This document shows positions 21,085 to 34,500 of a stretch of 64,000 nt of DNA, one piece after another. The position numbers and the translations under genes were made by a program. How positions within the stretch are numbered: the stretch's first letter is position 1; each line of letters begins with the position of its first letter. The notes under the pieces were generated by a model. It did not search any database, was not told the DNA's origin, and worked only from the letters and a program-made list of their open reading frames with translations. The DNA is from Desmodus rotundus (taxonomy: Eukaryota; Chordata; Mammalia; Chiroptera; Phyllostomidae). Where the stretch lies: the NCBI RefSeq assembly GCF_022682495.2, contig NC_071390.1, positions 146,358,583 through 146,422,582 of the forward strand. The letters are read 5' to 3'.

Positions 21085-23795
21085 ATGTTTTTTTGAAATG
21101 TATTTAATTGATTATGCTATTATAATTGTTCCAATTTTTCCCCTTTGTTCCCCTCATCCCAGTCTACCCCATTCCTTTCAGCCATTGTCCCCTTAGTTTA
21201 TGTACATGGGTCATGAATATATGTTCTTTGGGTACTTCACTTCCTATACTTTTCTTAACATTCCCATGTCTACTCAGTACCTACCAATTTGTACTTTTTA
21301 ATTCCTGCACCTTTCCTCCCATGGGTCCTCTTCCTCCTCCCAACTGATAGCCCTCCAAATGATCTCTATAACTATGATTCTGTTTTTGTTCTACTTGTTT
21401 GTTTAGTTTGTTTTATTGATGCCCTTGTTGATAGTTGTGAATTTATTGCCACTTTAATGTCCATAGTTTTGATCCTCCTTTTCTTAAATAAGTCCCTGTG
21501 GCATTTCATACAATAATGGCTTGGTCATGTGGGACTCCTCTATCTTTGTCTAATCTGTGGGGCAGTTTATCTTCCCTTCCTTTAGAAATGATGCTTTTGC
21601 TGGATAGAATAATCTAGGTTGTAGGTCCTTGCTTTCCATTACTTTCAATACTTATTCTCATTCCCTTCTTGTGTGCAAAGCTTCTTTTCAGAAATCAGCT
21701 GACATTCTCAAGGGAACACCTTTGTAGGTAACCCTCTGATTTTCTCTTGCTGCTTTTAAGATTCTTCTGTATCATTAACCTTTGGTATTTTAATCATGAT
21801 GTATCTTGGTGTGATCCTCTTTGGGTCATTTTTGATTGGAGCTCTGTCTGCTTCCTGGACTTGTATGTGTGTTCCCTTCACCAAATTGGGGAAGTTTTCT
21901 TTCATTATTTTTTCAAAGAAGTTTTCAATTTCTTGCTTTTCATTTTTTCCTTCTGACACCACTATGATTTAGATGTTGGTGGGGTTGAAGTTTTTCCAGA
22001 TTCTCCTTAGCCTGTCTTTTTTTTGCAGGAGGGGGGGATCCTTTTTTATTTGTGCTGTTGTGTTTGAACGTTTTTTTTCCTTCCTCATGTTTAAATCATT
22101 GATTTGATTCTGGGATTCATGTTCTCCAGTGTTGGCTCAGTGGAAATTTTTCTTTATTTCACTTAGTGTAAACTTCCTTTCTGCTTGGGTCATTTTTATA
22201 TATTGAAGTACACAGTGCATTCCTTGAGCATCCTTATAACCAGTGTTTTGAACTCTGCATCTGATAGATTGCTTATCTCCCTTTTGTTTAGATAGTTTTC
22301 TGGAGTTTTGTTCTTTTCTTCCACTTGGGTCATATTTCTTTGTCTCTTTATTTTGGCAGCCTCTTTGTGTTTGTTTCTATGTATTGGGTAGAGCTGCTTT
22401 GACTCCCTGTCTTAGTAGCATGGCCTATTGTAGCAAAGTGCGATCCACAGTCTTTGGCTGATTCCTCTGGGCATGGTTGTTCCCAGGGTGGGCCAAGCTG
22501 CTCTGCAAAGCTGGCTTTTATTAGCACTGTTTCCAGGTGTGTGTCAGCAAACATCCTAAGTCACCACAGTATCTGCCTCTTCCTGCTAGCCTGCTGTCCA
22601 TCTTAGTTCAGTCGCAGAGCCAACTATTTCTGGTATGGCTTCTGGTGGAAACCAGGGGCTGTGATTCCTGATCTCCCATGGTGGGTGCCATTCAGACGTC
22701 AGGGAAGATGGTGCGTGTGTTCCCCTTCCCAAGATACTAGTCTGAATCTGTCTGGGAGTATTTCCAGGTACTCAGCATGGCGGGGCACCTAGTAGGCTCT
22801 CACAGCCCAGATTTTGGGTCTCCTGGATGCCTGGTTGGTGTTTCTGTGTCTCTCCCATGAGGGTGAAGCATCAGTGTGTTTCCCAGGAAAGTGTGTGGAT
22901 TGGCTGTGCCCTACAGCCAGTCTCTGACACCTGAGTCTGTTTATGTTGCTGCCTTCTCAGTAAGGGTTGAGATGCAGGATAGTAGAAAAGAAATAAAAAA
23001 CCCAAACAAAAGAAAACTCCAAGACAGATCAAAATTGAAAAGAGAACAATGAAAGGTGCAGGGAGTAGAGGACAGGATTTCAGAGGGTGTGGTGAGCACA
23101 ATTCAGGACAGTGGTGCAGAGAGTGGGAGGAGTGGTATCCCACAGGGTAGGGTAATTGATTTTACCCTGGGAGGGGATAGCTTTTCTCCAGAAAAATGGC
23201 TGCTATGTAGCCCAGGTATATCCTGGCCCCGAAAATCCAACAGCCACTCCCCCAATTCCCTCCCCAGGGCATCCCAGTCCACACACTCCTCATGTGAGTC
23301 CAGTCTATGCCACCTTCCCTTCCCTGAGCCCCAAGGTGGCTAGCTGCAAACACAAAACTTGTGCTTTGAGCATTTAAGGAAAAAAACAGATGGTGGGTTT
23401 GTCTCTAGCAGTTTTCATCTTTCCCCAGCAGAGAGAGCCCCTGTTGCCTTTCTCTGGTGGATGCTAAGTGGTGGCCTGATGTAGGCACTGGTTCTCTGTG
23501 CTAGGGGGCCTGGTCTATGGTCCTGGCTTCACTCCTCTGAGGGAGAATGTCCCACAGGCACCCTGCTGCCTCAGCCCACTGCCTGTGTGTGCAGGGCCAG
23601 CCCCTTTAAGATGTCCCTGCTTTTCCTACTGGTATAGGGGTGGGTTTTTTGGCTGTCCTTGGTTAAAAGTCTCTTTTTCTGGTGGCCTGCGGTTTAACTT
23701 AGGTGATTGTTCTCCTCTTTAATTTAATTTCCAGTCTGGTTCTGGGAGACTGTGCATAATATATTCTTCTGCTCTGCCACCATCTTACCAGATGT
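21085..23795 (-). mobile_element. Older full-length half-L1 (5'UTR, ORF1, 3'UTR)
   Basis: From 23795 backward there is a 5'UTR about 1.45 kb long, ORF1 (about 22330-21430, with pieces such as KIMKENFPNLVKGTHIQVQ) and a 3'UTR ending near 21085. No ORF2 is present. The 5' end carries the motif catctt (plus strand) near 23783. No clear target duplication was seen. It lies between the last cassette and exon C. Confidence 0.75.
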
Positions 23796-24330
23796 GATTA
23801 TTTTTCTTTCTAAAAAAGAAAAATCCTCTCTGGCCTCCAAATCTCTTTCCCATAGTGCTAGGATTTGAACGTCACAATACAGACTCACGTTTTTGTTCAT
23901 TAATGGTCCGTGGATTTCTTCAAATGAAGTCCAGGTTACAGCCATGGATATCAGTGTTCTGCAAAACTGACCTGGATCCAAGTTTCCAGGAGGACCCCAG
24001 GAGGAGCGCTCCACCCATCCCAACGGCCTACACAGCCGGGCACCACTTTCCTTGTTTTGTTTCCGATTGCTTTGTTCATTAATGTTGGGTGAATGAATTT
24101 GTGAGTGAAAACTTGAGATGTTTCTGTTCCTTGAACTTTGTGACATGTAATATTTCTAAATGCTTTGTTGAAGTTTTCAATAGTTAGAAGTTTCTCTTAA
24201 GTAAATATTCAGCTAAAGATTAAGGTTAATTTAAACTCTCAATTGATAAAATGTGTTTTCCATTTTTATAAAGATTATAGCTTTTAACTGTTTTAAGTTG
24301 CTCATTTTAACTAATATATATATTTGTCAG
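23796..24330. other. Intron before exon C
   Basis: Unique-looking AT-rich intron. I see no exon or recognised repeat apart from a poly-A/T-rich flank next to the half-L1. Confidence 0.5.
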
Positions 24331-24404
24331 CAAAACTAGACTTAGAAGTGGCATCAGGGGAAGAGGAAGAAAGGCTTGATGGAAGTGAAAATAACCACAC
24401 ACAG
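24331..24404 (+). CDS. ANKRD26: Exon C, acidic linker exon (74 nt)
   Basis: Acceptor tttgtcag, donor gtatgt. Its first two bases complete the codon begun by exon B. It reads AKLDLEVASGEEEER then LDGSENNHTQ, which matches the acidic KLDLE...EEE-ERL-GSEN segment I remember just after the repeated exons in ANKRD26. It ends in phase 0. It lies in unique sequence, about 3.6 kb past the last cassette and just downstream of an inserted half-L1. Confidence 0.8.
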
Positions 24405-25309
24405 GTATGTAAAATTTAAATGTAAATTTCTAGTATAATACTGTTTCCTATGTTTTTATAATGTAACATAGTCTAAGTAAAATTACCTTTCAAGGTGGGC
24501 TTTTAGAGTCAATAGATTATAACTGAAAATTTAATTTTTATAAAATTTTAACTACTTATGAGACTTAATTATTGTTAGAATCTGTAGTAACTTATAGCTA
24601 AACTTTATCCTTGTAATTGAGGAAAAAAATTCCCAAATATTGTTTGCTTCTTTCATTTTAATAACTTCCTTACATGATAAAGAAGGTAGCATCAAATGCC
24701 AAATCATATCATTAAACAGTTAAAATGATGAACAATGTAACATGATGGCCATTGAGTTGGATTCATGTGAAAAGAGTAATCACAGTCAGTGGTTCAGAAT
24801 TTTCAGTGTCATATCGATACTCACTAGTGCCAAGGTTAAAGCTTTGTGCTGCCTTGTGATCACTATGTAATTGAATTCAGGGTCTACATAGAGGGAGAGA
24901 AAGGGGTCATAAAATCATTTCAATTGCCAATTAAGAGTATCACGTCATTTCAAATTGAACCTTTTGCTGTTAGGGTACAAATGATAACTTTCTAATTTAT
25001 TTCATTTCAGGGTAGAAAATCAGTAAATATTATTAAATTTTTATCCACTCTCACAGGTGAATATTAGCATAAATTAGAATTGAATGAACCAGATAACTAT
25101 ATCAATGCCTACACAATCATAGTATATTATGTGAATTTAAATTTAGGAATTCACTTTTCTTTTTGATTTATATTAATGATTTTGGCCCATAATAATGTAC
25201 AGTTTGCCTCTTTTCCAGTTACTATTCTTTAAAAAAAAATCTTTGTTTTAGTGTCTGGGGTGGGGTTGGGGGAGGGGAGAAAATGCAGAGAACTGTAATT
25301 GAGCAGCAA
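24405..25309. other. Unique intron after exon C
   Basis: AT-rich sequence searched by eye for the acidic and coiled-coil exons expected after exon C. None was found. A G-rich run at 25256-25280 and an A-run near 25310 precede the L1 block. Confidence 0.5.
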
Positions 25310-26462
25310 TAAAAAAAATGTTTCATAAAAAATATCTTTGTTTTTAAATTTTATTTTAAATTACAGTTTACATTCATTATTATTTTGTATTGGTTTCAGG
25401 TGTACAGCATAGTGGTTGGATGGTCATATACTTTACAAAGTATTTCCCTGGACATTTCCAGTACCCACCTGGCCACATACATATTTATTACAATATCATT
25501 GACTATATTCCATATGCTGTACTTTACATCCCCATGACTATTTTGTAACTACCAATGAATATTTCTTAATTCCTTTTTTCTCCTTAACTTTCTTTTTTTA
25601 ATTTATTTTTATTGTGTTTTTTCCATCACCATTTATCCCCCTTATATCCCTTCCCTCCATAATCACCACACTCTTGTCCATGTCCATGAGTCCTTTTCCG
25701 TTTTTGCTCAATCCCTCCACCCCTACCCTCTTCCCCAAAGGTGTTTATCTGCTCTCAATGAGTCTGTCTGTACTTTGTTTGTTAGTTCAGTTTGTTCAAT
25801 AGATTCCACATATGAGTGAAATTATATGGTGTTTGTCTTGCTCTGACTGGCTTATTTCCCTTGGCATAATATCTCATAATGTCACAAAGGGTAACATTTT
25901 CTTCTTTTTCACAGATGAGTAGCATTCCATTATGTAAATGTACCGTACTTGTCTTATCTGCTCATCTACTGAGGGACACTTGGGCTGCTTCCATATCTTA
26001 GCCATTGTAAATAATGCTGCAATGAACATAGGGGTGCTTATGTTCTTTCAAATTGATAACTTTGAAAATTCCCACATAAATTCCCAGAGAGGGAATTACT
26101 GCATCATAGGCAGTTCCATTTTTAACTTTTTAAGGTATCTCCATACTGCTTTCCATAGTTGCTGTACCAGTCTGCCTTCCCACCAATAATGCAAGAGGAT
26201 TCCCTTTTCTCTACATCCTCATCACCACTTGTTGTTCGTTGATTTATTAATGATGGCCATTCTGACTGGTGTGAGGTGATACCTCATTGTGGTTTTAATT
26301 TGCATTTCACTGGTGCTTAGTGACATTGAGCATCTTTTCATGTGTCTATTGGCCATCTGTATGTCCTCCTTAGAGAAGTGTGTATTTAGGTCCTTTGCCT
26401 ATTTTTTAATTGGATTGTTTGGTTTTTTGGTATTGAGTTTTATAAGTTCTTTATAAATTTTT
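25310..26462 (-). mobile_element. L1 3' ends, two nested copies
   Basis: An older 3'UTR (25330-25590) is followed by another L1 with 3'UTR and the ORF2 3' end (25590-26462), for example the antisense block agtagcattccattatgtaaatgtacc. Neither is coding. Confidence 0.75.
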
Positions 26463-26672
26463 GGTATTTTTAAATTACAGTTTACATTCCTTATTATTTT
26501 GTACTAGTTTTAGATGTAGAGCATAGTGGTTAGATAATCATATACCGAACAAAGTATTTCCCCCAATATTTCCAGTACTTGGAACCTTACGTAATTATTA
26601 TAATATTATTGACTATATTTCTTAAGCTGTTTTACATCCCCATGACTATTTTGAATACTTCCTAATTTCTTT
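26463..26672 (-). mobile_element. 3' end of the long L1 that continues at 28531
   Basis: A second copy of the 3'UTR type seen at 25345-25575. It is cut by the half-L1 insertion at 26673. Bases 26657-26672 are the left copy of the insertion's target duplication. Confidence 0.7.
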
Positions 26673-28514
26673 TTTTTAATATATTTATTGATTATGCTAT
26701 TACAGTTGTCCCATTTCCCCCCCACAATCCACTCCATCCTGCCCACCCCCTCCCTCCCACATTCCCCCCCTATAGTTCATGTCCATGGGTCATACTTATA
26801 AGTTCTTTGGCTTCTACATTTCCTACACTATTCTTACCCTCCCCCTGTCTATTTTCCACCTATCATCTATGCTACTTATTCTCTGTACCTTCCCCCCCCA
26901 CCCACTCCCCTATTGACAACCCTCCATGTGATTTCCATCTCTATGGTTCTGTTCCTGTTCTAGTTGTTTGCCTAGTTTGCTCTTGTTTTTGTTTTAGGTG
27001 TGGTCGTTAACAACTGTGAGTTTGCTGCCATTTTTACTGTTCCTATTTTTGATCTTCTTTTTCTTAGGTAACTCCCTTTAACATTTCATATAATAAGGAC
27101 TTGGTGATGATGAACTTCTTTAACTTGACCTTATCTGAGAAGCACTTTATCTTCCCTTCCATTCTAAATGATAGCTTTGATGGATACAGTAATCTTGGAT
27201 ATAGGTCCTTGCATTTAATCTTGGGTAATGTAATTATGATGTGCCTTGGTGTGTTCCTCCTTGGGTCTAGCTTCTTTGGGACTCTCTGAGCTTCCTGGAC
27301 TTCCTGGAAGTCTATTTCCTTTGCCAGACTGGGGAAGTTCTCCTTCATTATTTGTCAAATAAGTTTTCAGTTTTTTGTTGTTCCTCTCCTCCTTCTGGCA
27401 CCCCTATAATTCAGATGTTGGAATGTTTCAAGATGTCCTGGAGGTTCCTAAGCCTCTCCTCATTTTTCCGAGTTCTTGTTTCTTCATTCTTTTCTGGTTG
27501 GATGTTTCTTTCTTCTTTCTGGTCCACACCGTTGATTTGAGTCCCAGTTTCCTTCACATCACTATTGGTTCCCTGTACATTTTCCTTTGTTTCTCTTAGC
27601 ATAGGCTTCATTTTTTCATCTGGTTTTCTAACAGATTCAACCAATTCTGTGAGCATCTTGATAACCAGTGTTTTGAACTGTGCATCCGATAGGTTGGCTA
27701 TCTCTTCCTCACTTAGTTGTATTTTTTCTGGAGCTTTGAAGTGTTCTGTCATTTGGGCCTTTCTTTTTTTTTTTTTTGTCTTGGAGCGTCTGTTACTTTA
27801 AGGGGTGGAGCCTTAGGTGTTCACCGGGGTGGGGTAACGCTGGTTGCTGCGCTGTGATGCTGTACGTGGGGGAGGGGCCGAGAGGGAGCAATGGCGCCCC
27901 CCTCACTCTCCTCCGGATTTCAATCTTTCACTCTGATACCCACAATCAAACTGGGCCCCTCTGGTGCTGGTTCCCGAGTGGGTGGGCCTGTGCACACTCC
28001 AGGCCCCTGTGGGTCTCTCTAATGACCTCTCCTATGAGGCTGGGAGTCTCTCCTGCTGCCGCCCCAACCCCCATGGGCGTTTTCAATCAGAGGTTTGAGG
28101 CTTTATTTCCCCGTGCTGGAGCCCTGGGTTGTGAGGTCTGCTTCGCTCCCCGCCATTTGTCTTATCTATGCGCGAATATGGGGCCGCGGGGTGCTATCCA
28201 CTGCTCTGCCTGCCCCGTTCTCCACCACTCTGAGTCTGGCCCCTCTTGGTTTATCTGCACGAATGTGGGGCTGCAGGGTCTGCTAGTGGTCGGACTTCCT
28301 GCCCGATTCATCCCACACTCCGCCAGTCTTGGTCCCGCCACAGCCACTCTAGTCCTCTCCACCCCGGTGCCCATCCCCGCCCCTCCTACTGGTCTAGATG
28401 AATGTTTATTTTTTATTTCCTTGGTGTGGACTTCCTTGCCGTTCTATTTTCTGTCAGTTCTGGTTGTGCGAGGAGGCGCAGTGTGTCTACCTACGCCTCC
28501 ATCTTGGTTCTCTC
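26673..28514 (-). mobile_element. Full-length half-L1 with perfect 16-bp target-site duplication
   Basis: The duplication acttcctaatttcttt lies at 26657-26672 and 28515-28530. Between them, read on the minus strand, are a GC-rich 5'UTR (28514 to about 27790), ORF1 (about 27780-27064) and a 3'UTR ending in a short A-rich tail. There is no trace of ORF2, so the unit moved in this form, presumably using L1 enzymes in trans. The long plus-strand open frame 27776-28639 is only the reverse of its 5'UTR. Confidence 0.93.
27064..27780 (-). pseudogene. Half-L1 ORF1 with internal deletion
   Basis: The N-terminal part (27752-27411) includes FKAPEKIQLSEEEIANLSDA, LVIKMLTELVESVRKP and NEERLRNLQDILKHSNI. 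The C-terminal part (27348-27064) includes PSLAKEIDFQEVQEAQRVP, NTPRHIIITLPKIK and RLLYPSKLSFRMEGK. A short deletion near 27355 breaks the frame between the parts. The joint after LPKIK is the deletion shared with the element at 16768. Confidence 0.85.
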
Positions 28515-28530
28515 ACTTCCTAATTTCTTT

Positions 28531-31500
28531 ACCTTTTTCACCCAATCTCCCAACCCTCTCCCTTCTGCCAACCATCAGTCTGTTCTCTGTATCTATGAGT
28601 TTGTTTTTCTTATGTTTTTGTGTTTATTTTGTTCATTAAGTTTCACACAGAAGTGAAATCATAGGTATTTGTTTTTCTCTGACTTATTTCACTTAACCTG
28701 ACACCCTCTAGATCCATCACTGCTATTGCAAATGGTAAGATTTCACTTTTTTAAATGGATGAGTAGTATTCCATTGTATGTATGTACCACTGCTTTTTTA
28801 GTCACTCATTTGTTGAGGGGCACTTGGGTTGCTTCCATAGCTTGGCTATTGTAAATAGCACTGCAGTGAGCATAGGGGTGTATATATATTCTTCAAATTA
28901 GTGTTTTGGCTTTCTTCAGATATATACCCAAAAGTAGAATCACAGGTCATGAGGCTGATCCATTTTTATATATATTTCAGGGTGCTCTGTACTTTTCATA
29001 GTGACTTCACCGATCTGCATTGTCACCAAGAGTGCACAAACATTCCTTTTTTTCAAATTCTCACCAGCACTTGTCATTTGTGGATTTATTGATGATAGCC
29101 ATTCTAATAGGTGTGAGATGACATCTGATTGTGGTTTTAATTTGCATTTCTCTGATAATGAGTGACATTAAGCATCTTTTCATATGTCTATTGTCCAACT
29201 ATATGTTTTCTTTGGGGAATTGTCTATTCAGATCCTCTGCTCTTTTTTTATAGTCCAACTAATTGGATTGTTCATTTTTTTGGTGTTGATTAGGATGGGT
29301 TATTTATAAATTTTGGATTAACCCCTTATCAGGTGTATCATTAGCAAATATGTTCTCTCATCCAATAGGTTGTCCTTTCATTCTGTTGATAGTTTATTTT
29401 GCTGTGCAGATGCTTTAGTTTGATGTAGTCCAATCTGTTGATTTTTCCTCTGTTTCCCTTGCTCTGGGAGATATATGGGCAAAATTATTGCTACATGAGA
29501 TGTCTGAGATTTTACTGCCTATATTTTCTAATAGGACTTCTATGGTCTTGCAACTTACATTTAAGTCTTTTATGAATTTTTAGTTTATTCTTGTGTATGA
29601 TGTGAGTGGGTGGTCAAATTTAATTTTTTCCCATGTACCTGTCTAATTTTCCCAATACTATCTATTGAAAAGACTGTCTTTACTCCACTGTAACTCTTGC
29701 CTCCTTTGTCAAATATTAATTGACCATAAAGGTGTGGGTTGATTTCTGGGCCTCTGTTCTATTCCAGTGATATATGTGTGTGTTTTTATGCCAGTACCAG
29801 GCTGGTTTAATTACAATGACCTTGTAGTATAGTTTGATATTATGTATTGTGAAACTTCCATCTTCATTTTTCTTAAGATTTCTGAAGGTATTTGTGGTCT
29901 TTTTTGGTTTCATATTAATTTTTTGGAATATTTGTTCTAGTTCTATAAAATATGCCATTGTTTTTTTAATAGGAATTGTGTTAAATCTATAGATTGCTTT
30001 GGGTAGTATGGACATTTTAATGATGGTAACTCTTCTTGTCTATGAACACGGTATATGCTTCCACTTATTTATATCTTCCTCAGTTTATTTCTTTAATGTC
30101 CTATAATTTTCCAAGTACAGGTCTTTTACCTGCTTGGTTAAATTTATGCCTAGGTACCTTTATTTTTGTGGCAATAGTAAATGGAATTGTTTTCTTAGTT
30201 TCTCTTTCTGATAGTCCATTATTGGTATACAAAAATGTCACAGATTTCCGAATATTAATTTTGTATCCTGCTAATTTGCCAAATCATTGTAGTAGTTTTT
30301 TGGTGGAATCTTTGGTGTTTTATATGTACAATATGATGTCATCTGCAAATAATGACAGTTTTACTTCCTCCTTTCCAATTTCGATGACTAATTTCTTCTT
30401 CTTTTCTAATTAATGTAGCTAGGACTTCCAGTACTATGTTGAATAAGAGTGGTGAAAGCAGACATCCCTGTCTTGTTTCTGATTTTATGTTTCTGCTCAT
30501 TGAGTATGATGTTGGCTATACATTTTTCAATTTGACCTTTAGTATGTTGAGGTATGATCCCTCTATTCCCACTTTGCTGAAAGTTGTTATCATAAATGGG
30601 TGCTGGATTTTATCAAAGGCTTTTTCTGCATCCATTGTGTGATCATGAGACTTTTTTCTCTCATTTTGTTTATGTGATGTATCACGTTTATTGATTTGCA
30701 AATATTGTACCAACTTTCCATCATGGGAATAAATCCCCTTTGATCATGATGTATGATCTTTCTAATATATTGCTACATCCAACTTGTTAATATTTTATCA
30801 AAAACTCTAGCATCTGTGTTCATCAGAAATATTGCCTTATAATTTTCTTTCTTTGTAGTATCTTTATCTGGTTTAGAAATTACTATATGGTTGGCCTCAC
30901 AAAAGAGCTTGCAAGTATTCCCTCCTCTGAATTTTTTGGAATAGGTTGAGAAGGGTAGGTGTTAGTTCTTTGGATGTTTGGTAAAATTTGCTTGGGAAGC
31001 CATCCAGTCCAGGATATTTGTTTACTGGGAGTTTTTTTGATTACTGCTTCAGTTTCATTGGTTTTCATAACTCTAGTCAGGTTTTCTTATTTTTTCTGAT
31101 TCAATTCTGGAAAATTGTATGTTCCCAGGAATTTATCCATTTCACCCATGTGTTCCAATTTCTTGGTATGTGGTTGTTCATAGTGTTTTCTTACAATTCT
31201 TTGTATTTCCATGATGTCATTTGTTACATTTCCTCTTCTGTTTCTGATTTTATTTATTTGGGTCTTCTCTCTTTTTTTCTTGATGATTCTGGTTAAAGGA
31301 TTGTCAATCGTGTTTATGTTTTTAAAGCACTAACTCTTGGTTTCATTGATCTTTTGTTATTGGTTTTTTAGTGACAGGGTCATTTGTTTCAGCTCTGATG
31401 TTTATTATTTCCTTCCTTCTATACTAATTCTGGGCTTTTTTGTTCATTATTTTTTGTAGTTCTTTTAGGTGTAGGTGTAAGGTTAGATTTTTTTTTTTTG

Positions 31501-34500
31501 AGATTTTTCTTGATTTTTAAGGTAGTCCTATAATGATATGAACTTTTCTCCTTGGACTTCTTTTGCTGTGACCCATAAATTTGGGGTGGTTGTATGTTCA
31601 TTTTCATTTATTTCAAGGTAATTTTTTAATTTCTTCCTCAATCTCATTGTTAACCCATTCATTGTTTAACAACATACTGTAGCTTCCATGTGTTTGAATG
31701 TCTTGAGTGTTTTATTGTAGTTGATTTCTAGTTTCATGCTCTTGTGATCTGAGAAGATGCTTGATATAATTTCAGTCTTCTTGAATTTAACATTATGTTG
31801 TGTCCTAACATGTGGTCTGTCTCTGAGAATGTGCCATGGGTACTTGAGAACGTATATTCTGCTGCTTTGGGCTGAAATGTTATGAAGCTATCAATTAAAT
31901 ACATCTGACCTAGTGTGTCATTTAAGGTTGTTCTTTCCCTGTTGAAATTTTTGTCTGGTAGATCTATCCATTGATGACAGTGGGTTGTTAAAATCTCCTA
32001 CAATAACTGTATTGCTGTCGATCACTTCCTTAAAGTCCACCAAAATTTTCTTATATATTTAGATGCTCCTATATTGGGTGCATATATGTTTTCAAGGGTT
32101 ATATATTCTTGTTGGATCTATCCCTTTAGTATTATATAGTGATCTTTGTTTCTGGTTTTGGCCTTTGTTTTGAAGTCTATTTTGTCATATATAAGTATCA
32201 CTACCTCAGCTTTTTCTTTTTTTTGTCTCCATGTTCATGGAATATTTTTTTCATACCTTCACTTCCAGCTTGTGTAAATCTTGTTCTGAAGTGGGTCTCT
32301 TGTTGACAGTATATATATGATCATGTTTTCTTATATTAAGCTACCCTATGTCTTTTGATTGGAGCATTTAATCCATTTACATTTAAGGTTATTATTGATA
32401 GATATTTATTTATTGCCACTTTTTTCTTTATATCTATGTTCCTCTCCCTCTATTTCTTCTTCTTAAAGCAGTCCCTTTATCATCTCTTGCAATACTGGTT
32501 TGCTGGTTATGAACTCTTTTAGCCTTTTCATTTTTTGGCCTGGGAAACTCTTTATTTTGTCTTCAGTGCTAAATGATAGCCTTGCTGGATACAGTAGTCT
32601 TGGTTGCAGGTCATTGCTTTTCATCATTTTGAATACTTCATACCAATCCCTTTGGGTCTGAAGTGTTTCTGTTGAAAAAAGCAGCTGACTACCTTATGAG
32701 AATTCCCTTGTAGGTAACAAACTGCCTCTCTGTTGCTGAAATAAAGATTTTCTGTGTCTTTAACATTTGCCATTTCAATTATGATGTGTCTTGGTGTGGG
32801 TGTATTTGAGTTCATCTTTATTGGTACTGTCTTGCTTGCTGAACTTGTGTGACTTTTTCCTTCACCAGATTAAGAAAGTTTAACACCATTATTTCTTCAA
32901 ACAGGCTCTCTGTCTCTTGCTCACTCTCTTCTCCTTCCTGTACCCCCATGGTGTGGATGTTGTTGCACTTCATTTTATCCCAGAGGTTATTTAGACCCTC
33001 CTCATATTTTTAAATTCTCCTTTCTTTCTGATGCTCTGCTTGGGTGCTTACAGTTATCTTGTTCTCTAATTCACTGATTTGATTCTCTGCTTCATCGAAC
33101 CTGCTGTTGATTCCTTCTAGTGTATTCTTCACTTCAGATATTGTATTCTTGATTTCTGATTGGTTTGTGTTTATGGTTTCTATGTCCTTTTCAATGCTTA
33201 TTATCTCTTGTTTTAAATTGTCACTGATATCATCCATTGTTCCCCTAAGATCCTTGAGCATCCTTATAACCATTGTTTTAAACTCTACATCTAGTATTTT
33301 GGTTGCTTCCATTTCATCCAATTTATTTAATTTTTCCTTGGGTTTTCTCTTGTTCTTTTGTTTGGGGCATTTTTCTTTGTCTCCATTATTATTATTATTA
33401 TTATTTGTCCCTGTGCATTAGGTAGATCTGCTATGACTCCCAAACTTGTTATGATGATTTTATGATTAAATTGTCTTATTGAGCTCAGTGGCACAATCCT
33501 CCAGATCACCTGAGTTCTGTGCTCCAGGAATGTTTCCTGTGGGTTATGTGTACTCCCTGTTGTAGCTGGGTCTTGAATGCTGTTGGCCCTTTTGTGGGTA
33601 AGTTATCCCTTCAGCCTAGGAGACTGTAAGGGTAAACCTCAAATCATTGTGTATGAGGTGCTGTGCAGGGGCTGCTGCCCAAGGTGGAGTTGCTCCCAGC
33701 AGAATCTGGCACCTGCTGGAAGCCCCCTTTGGGTATGCTGCTAGTGTAGCTACTTGGATTGAGCTTTGGTTTGGTCTGAAGCCCACCTCTGGTTTGTTGG
33801 TTCTGGGTCTACTTGGGTGGGGTTAAAGTGCATGTCACTGTCAGACATTGTGTGTAACTGGTTTGGAGCTACTTATCTGTAGCTAACACAGTGTTCACTG
33901 TTTATGCCTCTATCTACCAGATCTGAGTGTGCATGGGAGGGGCCAATCTGTGTAAAAGGGTCAGCTTCCTCCAGCTTATAGCTGGGGGAAGTTCTGTAAA
34001 ATGAGTGAGACTCCCTGAGGTTTGCCTCCTCCTGTCAGCTACTCTGTTTCCCCCTGAGGTTGCCTGGTCTTCCTCCAGAGCCTTCCAGAGAAAGACTGTA
34101 GGATCAGCTCAGGCTAGCTGCAATGCACAACCCCTTCCACAGGGTCAGAGCTCAGTAAGGTGCGGCAACTGGAGTTAAGACAACAGGGCTTACTGGTCTC
34201 CTACTTGGAGGCCTTGTAGTCAGGCATTCAATGAGAGGAAGGTGGCCCCTGCTTCAAAGCCAAACCCCTCAGTCTCTGCCAGAGTTTCCAACTCCAGTTG
34301 CCTGAATGGGGGCTCACTGCAGATTCAGGTCGAGTGCCTCCGGTCATCCCCTTTGCAGGAGCAAGCTCAGCAATGCTGGGCTCAGGGCCATAAAAGAGAC
34401 TGCTGTTGGGGATGATACTGTCCCAGTCCACAGGAGGGGACTAAGTATTTCATCCTGGTCCCAGACAATAGCCTCCAAGGGTCTCATATTTTGACTGTCC

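Noticed and set aside
27776..28639. Longest plus-strand open frame on the left half (287 codons)
   Set aside because: It lies opposite the GC-rich 5'UTR of the half-L1 at 26673-28514 and runs across its target duplication. It has no domain I recognise, so it is a by-product of base composition.
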